Assembly (NCBI RefSeq): GCF_041154745.1
Contig: NZ_AP031573.1
Coordinates: 868,001 to 932,000, forward strand
DNA: 64,000 bases
Source of the DNA: Flavobacterium sp. CFS9
Lineage (GTDB): Bacteria > Bacteroidota > Bacteroidia > Flavobacteriales > Flavobacteriaceae
Direction of reading: 5' to 3'
Part shown: positions 33,751 to 42,553 of the stretch, in pieces
Layout of the letters: every line of letters begins with the position of its first letter
How positions within the stretch are numbered: position 1 is the first letter of the stretch
Program-made: the position numbers and the translations under genes
Notes under the pieces: generated by a model
Database searches by the model: none
Seen by the model: the letters and a program-made list of their open reading frames with translations, nothing else
What the model was told of the DNA's origin: nothing

Positions 33751-35580
33751 ATGAGTAATTTCAAAAAAATAGTTCCTTTTATATATCCGTACAAAAGATA
33801 TGCATTCTTAAATATCTTTTTTAATATTTTGTATGCACTTTTTAGCACACTTTCTTTCATGGCATTAATTCCGATGCTTCAGGTTTTGTTTGACAAAACG
33901 AAGAAGAATTATGTTATGCCCACTTACGAAGGGATTGCACACATAAAAGAATTCGGAGAAAATTATCTGAGCTATTACATCACAACAAATGCAGATCCCA
34001 ATAATCCGGGATTTATACTTTCGGTAATGGTCGCATTAATTATTTCGATTTTCTTATTGAAAAATTTAGCCGATTATCTCGCCATGTTTTTCATCAATTT
34101 TTTACGAAATGGCGTATTGAGAGACATGCGAAATGCATTGTATAAAAAAACACTGGAACTTCCTCTGGCCTTTTATTCTGAAAAAAGAAAAGGAGATGTC
34201 ATTTCCCGAATTTCCGCTGACGTAAATGAAGTTCAGACTTCCTTTTTAGCCATCTTAGAACTTATCGTAAAAGAACCTTTAACGATTATTTTCACCATTG
34301 GCGCCATGTTGATCATCAGCGCAAAACTTACTCTGTTTGTCTTTATTTTTATTCCTGTTTCCGGATATATTATCTCATTAATCGGAAAACAATTAAAAAA
34401 ACAATCGGGTAAAGCACAACAGGAACAAGGCAGCTTTTTATCGACTATTGAAGAAACAATTGGCGGTTTAAAAGTCGTAAAAGGATACAATGCTGAAAAC
34501 TACTTTAATACTATTTTCCAGAATTCAACGGAGCGTTTTTTCAAACTCTCCAACAGTATTGGAAATCGTCAGAATCTGGCGTCCCCTGCCAGTGAGTTCA
34601 TGGGAATTACTGTAATTGCGATATTACTTTGGTACGGAGGTCAAATGGTTTTAATTGAGAAAACACTTGACGGTCCTTCTTTTATTGCCTACATGGGATT
34701 AGCTTATAACATTCTAACTCCCGCAAAAGCGATTTCTAAAGCTTCTTACGGAGTAAAAAGAGGAAATGCCGCTGCAGAACGTGTTCTTGAAATTTTAGAG
34801 CAGGAAAACACTATTACCTCTAAAGACAAAGCAGTTGAAAAAACAACATTCGACAGTAACATTAGCGTTCAGAACATCAACTTTAAATACGAAGACGAAA
34901 CGGTTCTGAAAGACTTTTCTCTTGACATTCAAAAAGGACAAACTGTTGCACTTGTTGGGCAATCCGGAAGTGGAAAAAGTACGATTGCCAATTTATTAAC
35001 CCGTTTTTATGATGTGAACGACGGAACAATTTCGATTGACGGCATCAATATTAAAGACATGAATCTGCAATCACTTCGCAGTTTAATGGGATTGGTAACG
35101 CAGGACAGTATCTTATTCAACGATACCATCAAAGCTAATATTGCTTTAGGAAAACTTGATGCTACAGACGATGAAATTATCGAGGCATTAAAAATCGCAA
35201 ATGCTTTTGAATTTGTAAAAGAACTTCCTTTAGGAATTTACACTAACATTGGCGACAGCGGAAACAAGCTCTCAGGTGGACAAAAACAACGTTTATCGAT
35301 TGCCAGAGCAGTTCTGAAAAACCCGCCAATTATGATTCTGGATGAAGCTACATCAGCATTGGATACAGAAAGCGAGAAATTTGTTCAGGTGGCTTTAGAG
35401 AACATGATGCAAAACAGAACTTCGATTGTAATTGCCCACCGACTTTCAACCATTCAAAAAGCAGATCTGATTGTAGTCATGCAAAAAGGAAAAATCGTAG
35501 AGCAAGGCACACATGACGAACTGATTGCCCATAACGGAACCTACAACAAACTGGTGACCATGCAGTCTTTCGAATCATAG
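33751..35580 (+). CDS. ABC exporter, MsbA/lipid-export type (fused permease and ATPase)
   Basis: This 609-residue half-transporter has an N-terminal six-segment membrane domain (about 15-330) and a C-terminal ATPase: Walker A GQSGSGKST (near residue 408), Q-loop LVTQDSILFNDT, signature LSGGQKQRLSIARAVL and Walker B MILDEATSALDTESE, with the H-loop IAHRLSTIQKAD. The architecture is that of MsbA and drug/lipid exporters, and it acts as a dimer. The substrate is unknown. The gene begins 49 bases after the DUF1016 remnant. Confidence 0.92.
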   Translation: MSNFKKIVPFIYPYKRYAFLNIFFNILYALFSTLSFMALIPMLQVLFDKTKKNYVMPTYEGIAHIKEFGENYLSYYITTNADPNNPGFILSVMVALIISIFLLKNLADYLAMFFINFLRNGVLRDMRNALYKKTLELPLAFYSEKRKGDVISRISADVNEVQTSFLAILELIVKEPLTIIFTIGAMLIISAKLTLFVFIFIPVSGYIISLIGKQLKKQSGKAQQEQGSFLSTIEETIGGLKVVKGYNAENYFNTIFQNSTERFFKLSNSIGNRQNLASPASEFMGITVIAILLWYGGQMVLIEKTLDGPSFIAYMGLAYNILTPAKAISKASYGVKRGNAAAERVLEILEQENTITSKDKAVEKTTFDSNISVQNINFKYEDETVLKDFSLDIQKGQTVALVGQSGSGKSTIANLLTRFYDVNDGTISIDGINIKDMNLQSLRSLMGLVTQDSILFNDTIKANIALGKLDATDDEIIEALKIANAFEFVKELPLGIYTNIGDSGNKLSGGQKQRLSIARAVLKNPPIMILDEATSALDTESEKFVQVALENMMQNRTSIVIAHRLSTIQKADLIVVMQKGKIVEQGTHDELIAHNGTYNKLVTMQSFES

Positions 35581-35598
35581 ACATAAGAAGACAGGCTT

Positions 35599-35690
35599 AG
35601 CCACAAATTATACAGATTACCACAGATTATTTTTCTCTCAACGAATTAAAATCTTATATTTATCTGTATAATTTGTGGCTTTTTTATTTC
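35599..35690. repeat. Inverted repeat with 9-10-bp periodic units
   Basis: A perfect 19-bp arm AGCCACAAATTATACAGAT (35599-35617) pairs with 35662-35680. Within the left arm the unit CCACAAATTA / TACAGATTA / CCACAGATTA repeats. The T run after the right arm suits a terminator for the exporter gene. Confidence 0.85.
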
Positions 35691-35712
35691 GAATAATCTT
35701 AAATCCGAAAAG

Positions 35713-36414
35713 ATGTACCTTAATAATTCAAACATAAAACTTCCGGATGATCCGGATACCATTGTCTGGAAATACTTAGACTTATCTAAATTCCTTGATT
35801 TATTAATGTCCAAAAAGCTATTCATGTCCCGTTCTGACAAGTTTGAGGATCAGTACGAAGGTACTTTTAGCGAGCCTACATTTGAAGAGATTAAAAAACT
35901 GGCCATCGACAATCCGGATTTCTTAAATTACTACAAAACTCATCGCGAACAGGTAGCCATAAGCAGCTGGCACATTAACGAATATGAATCGTTTGCAATG
36001 TGGCAGATTTTCACCAAAAACAACGAGGGCTTAGCCATTCAGTCTACCATTGGAAGATTACAGAATGCTGTAAAACCGGAAAACAATTTCGATCAATACA
36101 TTGGCGAGGTAAACTACATCGACTACAAAAAAGAGTACATTCCCTTTGAAGATTTATTTTTTCCCTTTTTATTCAAGCGTAAAAGTTTTCAGTATGAGCG
36201 CGAAGTTAGAATTCTTACCGATACTTCAAAAAGCGACATTAAACTAAACGATGGCCTAAAAATCAACGTTGATCTCAAGCAATTGATCGAAAAGATCTAC
36301 ATTCATCCAAAATCTGAAAACTGGTACAAAAAATTAGTAATCGATTTAACGGAACGCCTGGGATTTGATCTGGATATCGAGAAATCGGATCTGGAAAGTG
36401 ATATTTTGATATAG
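35713..36414 (+). CDS. DUF2971 family protein
   Basis: This 233-residue protein fits DUF2971: WKYLDLSKFLDLLMSKKLFMSRSDKFEDQYEGTFSEPTFEE near the start and FAMWQIFTKNNEGLAIQST in the middle, then a region ERLGFDLDIEKS at the end. The family is widespread and has no proven activity; some members lie near defence genes, but no such gene lies next to this one. The gene stands alone between an inverted repeat upstream and a paired 8-bp array downstream. Confidence 0.85.
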   Translation: MYLNNSNIKLPDDPDTIVWKYLDLSKFLDLLMSKKLFMSRSDKFEDQYEGTFSEPTFEEIKKLAIDNPDFLNYYKTHREQVAISSWHINEYESFAMWQIFTKNNEGLAIQSTIGRLQNAVKPENNFDQYIGEVNYIDYKKEYIPFEDLFFPFLFKRKSFQYEREVRILTDTSKSDIKLNDGLKINVDLKQLIEKIYIHPKSENWYKKLVIDLTERLGFDLDIEKSDLESDILI

Positions 36415-36425
36415 GTTTTTTAAAG

Positions 36426-36586
36426 GGGCTAAGGTACTGAGGCACTAAGGTTCTGAGTTTTTTCACCACAAATTCTACCGATTAAAATAAAAAGGACTTT
36501 AAAATTGATCAACAATTTTTAAAGTCCTTTTTATTCGTACAAATTCCAAAACCTTAGCACCTTAGTGCCTTAGCGTCTTAGAACCT
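36426..36586. repeat. Palindromic pair of 8-bp arrays around a terminator
   Basis: Left arm 36426-36457: GGGCTAAG, GTACTGAG, GCACTAAG, GTTCTGAG. Right arm 36551-36586: units of the CTTAGnnn type (ACCTTAGC, ACCTTAGT, GCCTTAGC, GTCTTAGA, ACCT). The arms pair across the strand and enclose a terminator hairpin (36489-36532). Confidence 0.88.
36489..36532. terminator. Terminator core inside the 8-bp array pair
   Basis: Stem AAAAGGACTTTAAAATTG pairs with the matching 19 bases on the right (one-base bulge), loop ATCAA, T run. It serves the converging DUF2971 and lipoprotein genes. Confidence 0.82.
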
Positions 36587-37309
36587 CTAAATAGGCTTAT
36601 AACTTTTAACCTCCCACTTTTTTGAAGCTAAGTCAATATAATTGTAATGCAAAACATCATTTTTATCAAACTGTCCGTTTTGGTTAGTATCTTCAATCGT
36701 TCTGAAATACAAACGATTTCTTGATTCGATTAAATTCCAGTCTACCAACTCCTGAAAATCTTCTGAAATTTTAGTAAAACGCTCACCGCTGATATTACTT
36801 AAATACAAGGTCTTAATATCACTGGTGTCAATTTTACCATCTTTATTGGTATCTGAATCCGCCAGAGTATATACCATAATCTGATTCTGTGTTTTATCAG
36901 CAACCGTTTTTAAATAAGTAGCCGTTAAAATCAGGGCTGGTTTATCTGTCAAAGGACGTATGGAATCTGAATCAACTTTCTGGAATTTCAGGTTCTGCAA
37001 ATAACCGGTGATTTCAAATTCTCCCAAATTAGAAATGGTAAAGCTTACATCATTTACACTTGAAGAACCATAACGGGCTTTCGAACCTTTTTCAAAAACG
37101 CGCAGATCTCCAACCGGATGAATCAAATAACTCGTTCCTTCCATCTGAATAGGCAAATCGGCAATCTCTATCTGTGTGGAATCTGTTTTTGCGACAGTAT
37201 TCGTTTTACTGGCAGTATCGTAAATTACTTTAGGTTTCTTCACTTCATCTTTACAACTCACTAGTGTCCCAATGATTGCCAGAGCTATATAGGTTAAGGA
37301 TTTTTTCAT
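36587..37309 (-). CDS. Lipoprotein with two EF-hand-like calcium loops
   Basis: This 240-residue lipoprotein has the lipobox LVSC (residues 16-19) followed by KDE, a surface-export-like sequence. Two loops of the D-x-N/D-x-D/N-G type are visible: DTNKDGKIDTSD (near residue 155) and DTNQNGQFDKND (near residue 210). Calcium binding is plausible from these residues. The family is unknown to me. It is encoded on the minus strand, 96 bases downstream of a TonB receptor gene and alone in its terminator unit. Confidence 0.75.
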   Translation of the reverse strand: MKKSLTYIALAIIGTLVSCKDEVKKPKVIYDTASKTNTVAKTDSTQIEIADLPIQMEGTSYLIHPVGDLRVFEKGSKARYGSSSVNDVSFTISNLGEFEITGYLQNLKFQKVDSDSIRPLTDKPALILTATYLKTVADKTQNQIMVYTLADSDTNKDGKIDTSDIKTLYLSNISGERFTKISEDFQELVDWNLIESRNRLYFRTIEDTNQNGQFDKNDVLHYNYIDLASKKWEVKSYKPI

Positions 37310-37404
37310 GTATGCTCATTATATTAGAATATCAAATATAGTATTTTTGATTGTATTATCTACTTTTATTGAATTTTACTGTCAGCTATACCTACGAGCT
37401 CCCT

Positions 37405-39864
37405 TTACAATCTCGCATTCAGCTTCACATTAAAAACCCTCGAGGTCATATAATTTGGAATTGCGTATTGATTTTTGGAATATACATCGCGTACCCAGGT
37501 ATTGGTAATTGCATTTTGGTTATTGAAAAGATTGAAAATTTCAACTCCAACAGACAATTCTTTAAAATTCTTCAACCATTTTGCCTTAGCCACTTTCGTA
37601 TTTCCATCTACAAAAACTTTTGCAAAACCCACATCGGCTCTGCGATAATCATTCAGTCTTCTTTGGTACAGATATGGATCTGAATAAGCAGGCGCTCCTC
37701 CGGGTAAACCGGTATTGTAAACCAGATTCAAATACAATTTTACACTTGGAATACTTGGCATATAATCCTGAAACAGCATCGCAAATTTCAATCGCTGATC
37801 TGTCGGCCTTGCGATATACCCTTTATTTTCATAGTTTTCTTCGGTTTTTAAATATCCAAAGCTAATCCATGATTCTGTTCCGGGTACAAACTCCCCATTC
37901 AGTCTGAAATCAATTCCTTGTGCATAGGCTTTTGCATTATTATTGGCAACATATCGAATTCTGACATTATCAATCGAATACACATTTACGTCTGATAGTG
38001 ATTTATAATAAAGTTCCGTAACCCATTTGAAAGGACGGCTCCACATTTTAAAATTATAATCGTTCCCCAAAACGATATGAACCGATTCCTGCGCTTTCAC
38101 ATTTGGATTTACCACACCATTTAAATCCCTAAGCTCTCTATAAAAAGGGGGCTGATGATACAATCCACCGGAAAGTCGGAAAAGCATGTCCATATCCCAA
38201 TCCGGCTTTAAAGCAAACTGAGCACGCGGACTAAAAACCGTTTGAGTTTTACCCTCTACAGCGGCACCGGAAACATTCCAACTCTGAAAACGAGCACCAA
38301 GATTATACCAAACCTGACTGGATCCTATTTCTGATTTTTTATTCCATTGCGCATATCCCGAAAACCTATTTATGTTATTAAAGTTAGTCGCTCGTACCTC
38401 CTGATACGGCAGTAAAGGCCCGGCATAAGGTTCGTATGGCTGATTGTTCTTCGGTAAAAAAGCGATTGGCGGATTAATCGAGAATCCAGCCGAATCAATC
38501 ATCTCCCACTCTACAATTCGATCCCGAATCGATTCACGGGTATATTTCAACCCAAATTCCAGCTGGCTGTCATTTTTCCATTCTTTAAAACCTTTGATTT
38601 CTGCATTGGCGATCAAAGCATCGAGATCATTTCGGGCATGGCTCAGTTGTGAACCTATTCCGCGTGTAAAATCAACATTTGAGGTATCTTCATTTTCTAT
38701 ACTTCCCAAACGATATTGTGCCAAAATATCAAAATGCTCCTGCTCTATGGTATGAAAGAGAGAGCCAATTAATTTAAAAGTCAAAGTTGACGAAGCTTTA
38801 TAAGTTGTTTTCAAGGCACCAAAATAGGTATTGTACTGATCGCGTTCCCTGCCTTCATAATACACGGCAAGCGCCATAGGCTGATCTATAGTTCCAAATT
38901 TTGTCTCACGGATTAAAGGCTGATACAAATATTTGTTTTGAGAGATATTCCCTAAAAAACTCACTTGCCATTTTGCAGAAATATCATAATTAACATTGGT
39001 CTGAATATCCGCAAAAGTTGGCGTATAATTTGTCTGCGTATCCTGACTATTCACCAGCAAGCTGTTATTTCTATAACGAACTCCGGTTACGGCCGACCAT
39101 TTTTTATTTTTAGAAACAGCATCGACCGATACGCTTCCTCCAAGCAAACTGGCTTCAAGTGAAGCTCCAAACTGCGTTGGTCTTCTGTAAGTGATGTCTA
39201 AAACAGAGGATAATTTATCTCCAAACTTTGCTTGAAATCCTCCTGCCGAAAAGTCAACATTCTGTACCAAATCGGTATTGGTAAAACTTAATCCTTCCTG
39301 TTGTCCGGAACGAATTAAAAACGGGCGGTAGACTTCGACCTCGTTCACATAAACCAGATTTTCATCGTAATTTCCACCCCGAACCGCATATTGCGTACTC
39401 AGTTCATTATTGGAATTTACACCCGGCAGTGTTTTCAAAATATTTTCAATTCCGGCATTGGCTCCGGGTATTTTCTTAATAGTAGCGACATCAACATTTG
39501 CAATACCCTGAATCCTTTTTTTGTTTTTAGAAGAAACAAAAACTTCTCCCATCTGTTCTTCGGAACTACTCATTAGTGGATTAAAAACAAAAATCTCATT
39601 TGAGGTTAAATGCACCGTCAGACTCATCATTTTTAAAGAAACGTGGGTAAAAATCAATGAAATCTTTTTATCGGATGGCACTACAATTTCATAAAAACCA
39701 TTTGAATCAGATTGAGAAACATTTCCGGAAGAACTGATATTTACTCCAGCAACAGGACGTTTCTGCTCATCCAGAATAAGACCTTTCACATGAGCTTTCT
39801 GAGCAAATGAAATACAGGTCATGCATAAAAAAAGAAAAACGGCTATTAACTTAATTTGATTCAA
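37405..39864 (-). CDS. TonB-dependent receptor with carboxypeptidase-like N-terminal domain
   Basis: This 819-residue outer-membrane receptor has a signal peptide (cut after SFAQ), a CarboxypepD_reg-like domain (about 25-100, GLILDEQKRPVAGVNISSSGNVSQSDSNGFYEI), a plug (about 110-230, with KTLPGVNSNNELSTQYAVRGGNYDENLVYVNEVEV) and a barrel ending NVKLNARL. It is shorter than a typical SusC and has no SusD next to it, so iron-complex or peptide uptake is as likely as glycan uptake. It starts 11 bases after the M23 peptidase stop, in the same transcript. Confidence 0.9.
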   Translation of the reverse strand: MNQIKLIAVFLFLCMTCISFAQKAHVKGLILDEQKRPVAGVNISSSGNVSQSDSNGFYEIVVPSDKKISLIFTHVSLKMMSLTVHLTSNEIFVFNPLMSSSEEQMGEVFVSSKNKKRIQGIANVDVATIKKIPGANAGIENILKTLPGVNSNNELSTQYAVRGGNYDENLVYVNEVEVYRPFLIRSGQQEGLSFTNTDLVQNVDFSAGGFQAKFGDKLSSVLDITYRRPTQFGASLEASLLGGSVSVDAVSKNKKWSAVTGVRYRNNSLLVNSQDTQTNYTPTFADIQTNVNYDISAKWQVSFLGNISQNKYLYQPLIRETKFGTIDQPMALAVYYEGRERDQYNTYFGALKTTYKASSTLTFKLIGSLFHTIEQEHFDILAQYRLGSIENEDTSNVDFTRGIGSQLSHARNDLDALIANAEIKGFKEWKNDSQLEFGLKYTRESIRDRIVEWEMIDSAGFSINPPIAFLPKNNQPYEPYAGPLLPYQEVRATNFNNINRFSGYAQWNKKSEIGSSQVWYNLGARFQSWNVSGAAVEGKTQTVFSPRAQFALKPDWDMDMLFRLSGGLYHQPPFYRELRDLNGVVNPNVKAQESVHIVLGNDYNFKMWSRPFKWVTELYYKSLSDVNVYSIDNVRIRYVANNNAKAYAQGIDFRLNGEFVPGTESWISFGYLKTEENYENKGYIARPTDQRLKFAMLFQDYMPSIPSVKLYLNLVYNTGLPGGAPAYSDPYLYQRRLNDYRRADVGFAKVFVDGNTKVAKAKWLKNFKELSVGVEIFNLFNNQNAITNTWVRDVYSKNQYAIPNYMTSRVFNVKLNARL

Positions 39865-39875
39865 GTGCTTGGGTT

Positions 39876-41579
39876 TTATTTTTGTTGGCTTCTAAAAAAA
39901 TGAGTCTCAAAGATAGCAGAATTTCCTACATTATCAATCACTTCAATTTTTAAATCATTTGCTCCTTCGGCAAGGAGAGTATCATCAAAAGTATGTGTTA
40001 TTTTTCTCGATTTACTTTCATATTCAAACAGAATCCAGTTTCCATTCAGATAACCGTTGTACGATTTAATTCCGGAAGAAGCATCATTAATAGTAAATTC
40101 TATCTTTTTAACTCCGGTAATCCACTTGTCCTGAATTGGTTTTGCGATTTTAATTGTCGGTGCGATAGTATCCAGCACTAATCCGAACTGTCCTAATATT
40201 TTTGATTTGGCAGTAAAAACATCACCTTTTCTCACCGTTCCGTTATAACTGGCGGAGTTTCCGCTTAATCTTCCAATAAAAACTTTATCCTTTAAAGTTT
40301 CCGGAAACGAACTGTCTTTAATCGTAATGGTAAAATTCGAATGCACCGGAACAGTATCGTCATGAACATAAATACGATTGTTTTTAACATCAAAATTTAA
40401 ATTAAAATCGTCATAAAAAGTTCCAGCCGGGAAAAACACAGACATATTGTCTTTTTCAAAATTTGAATCTTTATTGGCTTTAACAAAATACTTCGAAGCT
40501 ACCGGCACTTCTTTTACTATTGGTGTCGCGGCATCGTATTCAATGGGTACAGTAACCGTGCTTAAATTTCCAAAGTAATCCGAAACCTCGATTCTGTAAG
40601 TCGATGCTAAATTAGGTTCGGCCGAAACAATTCCTCGCAAAGAATCGGTCTTGATGATGCTCAACGCATAAGGTGTTTTCATGAAGAGTTTCTGAACCCG
40701 CTGACCCGACTTTTTATATTTACCATAATCAATAAAAGCATTTATATATCGCATCTCATCGAAGGAATAGGTATTGAACTGGTAATTATAATTTTGATTT
40801 CCGTTTAGAAAAGTAGCAACATTAAAAACCCCATTTTTATTAAACGAAACATCATCATAATCTACAGCGGAAATTCCGAAACCAATTCTACCATTAGCTT
40901 TTACTTTACTCGCCAGATAAGTCCCGTCCTTTTGCAAGGCAACATTTAACAATAGAGGCTGCTTGGACTGATTTACTGTCGCATTATCCATAGGATAAAC
41001 GTAAACACTTGAGATATTTGGCTTTTTAGTGTCTTTTAGATTTTTATCGAAGCCAAAAAATATAGGATTAATTACGAATTCTGTTTTAGTGTCCCGAATT
41101 TCAAAATGAAGATGCGGTCCCTCTGATGAACCTGTATTTCCGGAAAGCCCAATCAGATCACCTTTTATAACTGGCAGTTCGTTGGGTTTTGGAAACATTT
41201 CAATTTCATAGGCCTTTTCTTTGTAATGCGTTTTTTTTACATAATCCAGAATTGGCCCAACCGGAGTTTGTAAATGTCCGTATACCGAAGTGTATCCATT
41301 TGGATGCGTAATGTAGATGCATTTACCGTTCCCAAAAGTCGAAATTTTAATTCTCGACACATATCCGTCGGCAATAGCATACACATTTAATCCTTCTCTC
41401 TGATTCGTTTTCAAATCAAACCCCGCATGGAAATGATTCGGCCTCAACTCCCCGAAATTACCGGAAAGTTGCATCGGGATATCCAGCGGCGGACGAAAAT
41501 AATCTTTTGGATATTGCGTCTGCGCAAAAATAAACGGACTAAAAAGCAGGGCAAGTAACGAAAATCTCATAAGTAACAT
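39876..41579 (-). CDS. M23 family peptidase (LytM/lysostaphin type), exported
   Basis: This 567-residue protein has a signal peptide (cut after IFAQ, near residue 20) and an M23 domain unusually close to the N-terminus: HAGFD (H51, D55) and HLHFEIRD (near residue 159), the HxxxD and HxH zinc motifs. About 400 residues of beta-rich sequence follow, with an Ig-like segment at the end (IKIAKPIQDKWITGVKKIEFTINDASSGIKSYNG). M23 enzymes cut peptidoglycan peptide bridges, though some only activate others. It is first in the transcript before the TonB receptor. An ATG three codons later is an alternative start. Confidence 0.9.
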   Translation of the reverse strand: MLLMRFSLLALLFSPFIFAQTQYPKDYFRPPLDIPMQLSGNFGELRPNHFHAGFDLKTNQREGLNVYAIADGYVSRIKISTFGNGKCIYITHPNGYTSVYGHLQTPVGPILDYVKKTHYKEKAYEIEMFPKPNELPVIKGDLIGLSGNTGSSEGPHLHFEIRDTKTEFVINPIFFGFDKNLKDTKKPNISSVYVYPMDNATVNQSKQPLLLNVALQKDGTYLASKVKANGRIGFGISAVDYDDVSFNKNGVFNVATFLNGNQNYNYQFNTYSFDEMRYINAFIDYGKYKKSGQRVQKLFMKTPYALSIIKTDSLRGIVSAEPNLASTYRIEVSDYFGNLSTVTVPIEYDAATPIVKEVPVASKYFVKANKDSNFEKDNMSVFFPAGTFYDDFNLNFDVKNNRIYVHDDTVPVHSNFTITIKDSSFPETLKDKVFIGRLSGNSASYNGTVRKGDVFTAKSKILGQFGLVLDTIAPTIKIAKPIQDKWITGVKKIEFTINDASSGIKSYNGYLNGNWILFEYESKSRKITHTFDDTLLAEGANDLKIEVIDNVGNSAIFETHFFRSQQK

Positions 41580-41691
41580 TTTTGCTAAGATAAAAAATTA
41601 AGAGGCGAAAACCGAGCATAACGCCACAAAAATACAATCGATTGAATTTCATCGGTTTGTTTATTTTTAATGTAAAAAAATCGATAAAAAA

Positions 41692-41721
41692 TTGCATTAA
41701 TAAAAAGGAATATTAACTTTG
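41692..41721 (+). promoter_or_regulatory. Promoter of the coiled-coil-zapA unit
   Basis: TTG (41692-41694), 19 bases, TAACTTTG (41714-41721); the ATG follows at 41750. Confidence 0.75.
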
Positions 41722-41749
41722 TAGGATTAAGTAATGAATAGGATTTATA

Positions 41750-42040
41750 ATGAGTGTAATTGCCGAAATAATTGATACTCTTGAATATAAAGTCGAAAAG
41801 CTTTTTGAGAAATCGAAAGGCTTGGAGCATAATAATCAGGCTTTACAATTAGAATTAGCCAAAGCTGCGCAAATTATCCGGAAACAATCTGAAGAAATTG
41901 AAGCTTTGAAAAAGCAACATGAAACACTTAAGATCGCCAATTCGTTACTCGGCAGTGACAACAACAAGAGAGAGACAAAGCTTAAAATAAATTCATTAAT
42001 TCGCGAAATTGACTACTGTATAGCACAGTTATCAGATTAA
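41750..42040 (+). CDS. Small coiled-coil protein upstream of zapA (ZapB-like)
   Basis: This 96-residue protein is almost wholly alpha-helical with coiled-coil heptads (EYKVEKLFEKSKGLEHNNQALQLELAKAAQIIRKQSEEIEALKKQHETLK), ending REIDYCIAQLSD. It lies 10 bases upstream of zapA and shares its promoter. In length and composition it resembles ZapB, the coiled-coil partner of ZapA in the division ring. That equivalence is inferred from context and helical pattern only. Confidence 0.75.
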   Translation: MSVIAEIIDTLEYKVEKLFEKSKGLEHNNQALQLELAKAAQIIRKQSEEIEALKKQHETLKIANSLLGSDNNKRETKLKINSLIREIDYCIAQLSD

Positions 42041-42050
42041 CAAAGACGAC

Positions 42051-42344
42051 ATGGACGGAAAGCTTAAAATTAAAATATCAGTTGCAGACAGAGTTTATCC
42101 TTTAACGGTTGAACCTGCTCAGGAAGAAGGACTAAGAAGTGCTTCTAAAAAAATTGATGCTATGATTAAGCAATTCGAAGAAAGTTACGCGGTTCGTGAC
42201 AAACAAGATGTTCTGGCGATGTGTGCCCTGCAATTTGCATCGCAAGTCGAACAAAAACAAATTGACAACGCAATCGATGGCGAAGAAACTATCGAAAGAA
42301 TTAAAAGATTAAATTCGCTATTAGATCAATATCTCGAAAATTAA
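42051..42344 (+). CDS. zapA: Cell division protein ZapA
   Basis: This 97-residue ZapA protein bundles FtsZ filaments at mid-cell. The family blocks are present: LKIKISVADRVYPLTVEPAQEEGLRSASKKIDAMIKQFEE and DVLAMCALQFASQVEQK, followed by a C-terminal coiled coil. It is co-transcribed with the preceding coiled-coil gene. A 6S-like RNA and then rny follow, an order that parallels zapA-ssrS in Enterobacteria. Confidence 0.92.
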   Translation: MDGKLKIKISVADRVYPLTVEPAQEEGLRSASKKIDAMIKQFEESYAVRDKQDVLAMCALQFASQVEQKQIDNAIDGEETIERIKRLNSLLDQYLEN

Positions 42345-42369
42345 ACGTTCTTTTACAACAACTAAGATA

Positions 42370-42533
42370 CTGCCTACATTAGTTCACAATTGGTAAACTC
42401 AACACTAACAATTTAGAATGAGCAAATCGTCGCTACTATAGTATGCCATGCTTCGGCTTGGAAACTTGAACAGTGAGTTAGCTCAAAACTTGTCTTTACG
42501 AGTTTATTCAAGCAATTAATGTAGGCTTTTTTT
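42370..42533 (+). ncRNA. ssrS: 6S RNA (SsrS-type, Flavobacteria 6S family)
   Basis: A closing stem GCCTACATTA (42372-42381) / TAATGTAGGC (42517-42526) bounds about 155 bases that can fold into a long, interrupted hairpin with a bubble in the middle, ending in a small CATGCTTCGGCTTGG-type loop around 42448-42462. A T run (42527-42533) follows. The shape, length and position right after zapA match 6S RNA, which binds RNA polymerase sigma-A holoenzyme in stationary phase. A Flavobacteria-specific 6S family (6S-Flavo) is known. A covariance search would settle the exact ends. Confidence 0.8.
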
Positions 42534-42553
42534 ATATATAAATTTTTACAAAC

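Noticed and set aside
35713..36414. DUF2971 as part of a defence island
   Set aside because: DUF2971 is alone; the neighbouring MsbA-like gene and broken DUF1016 gene are not a recognisable defence system.
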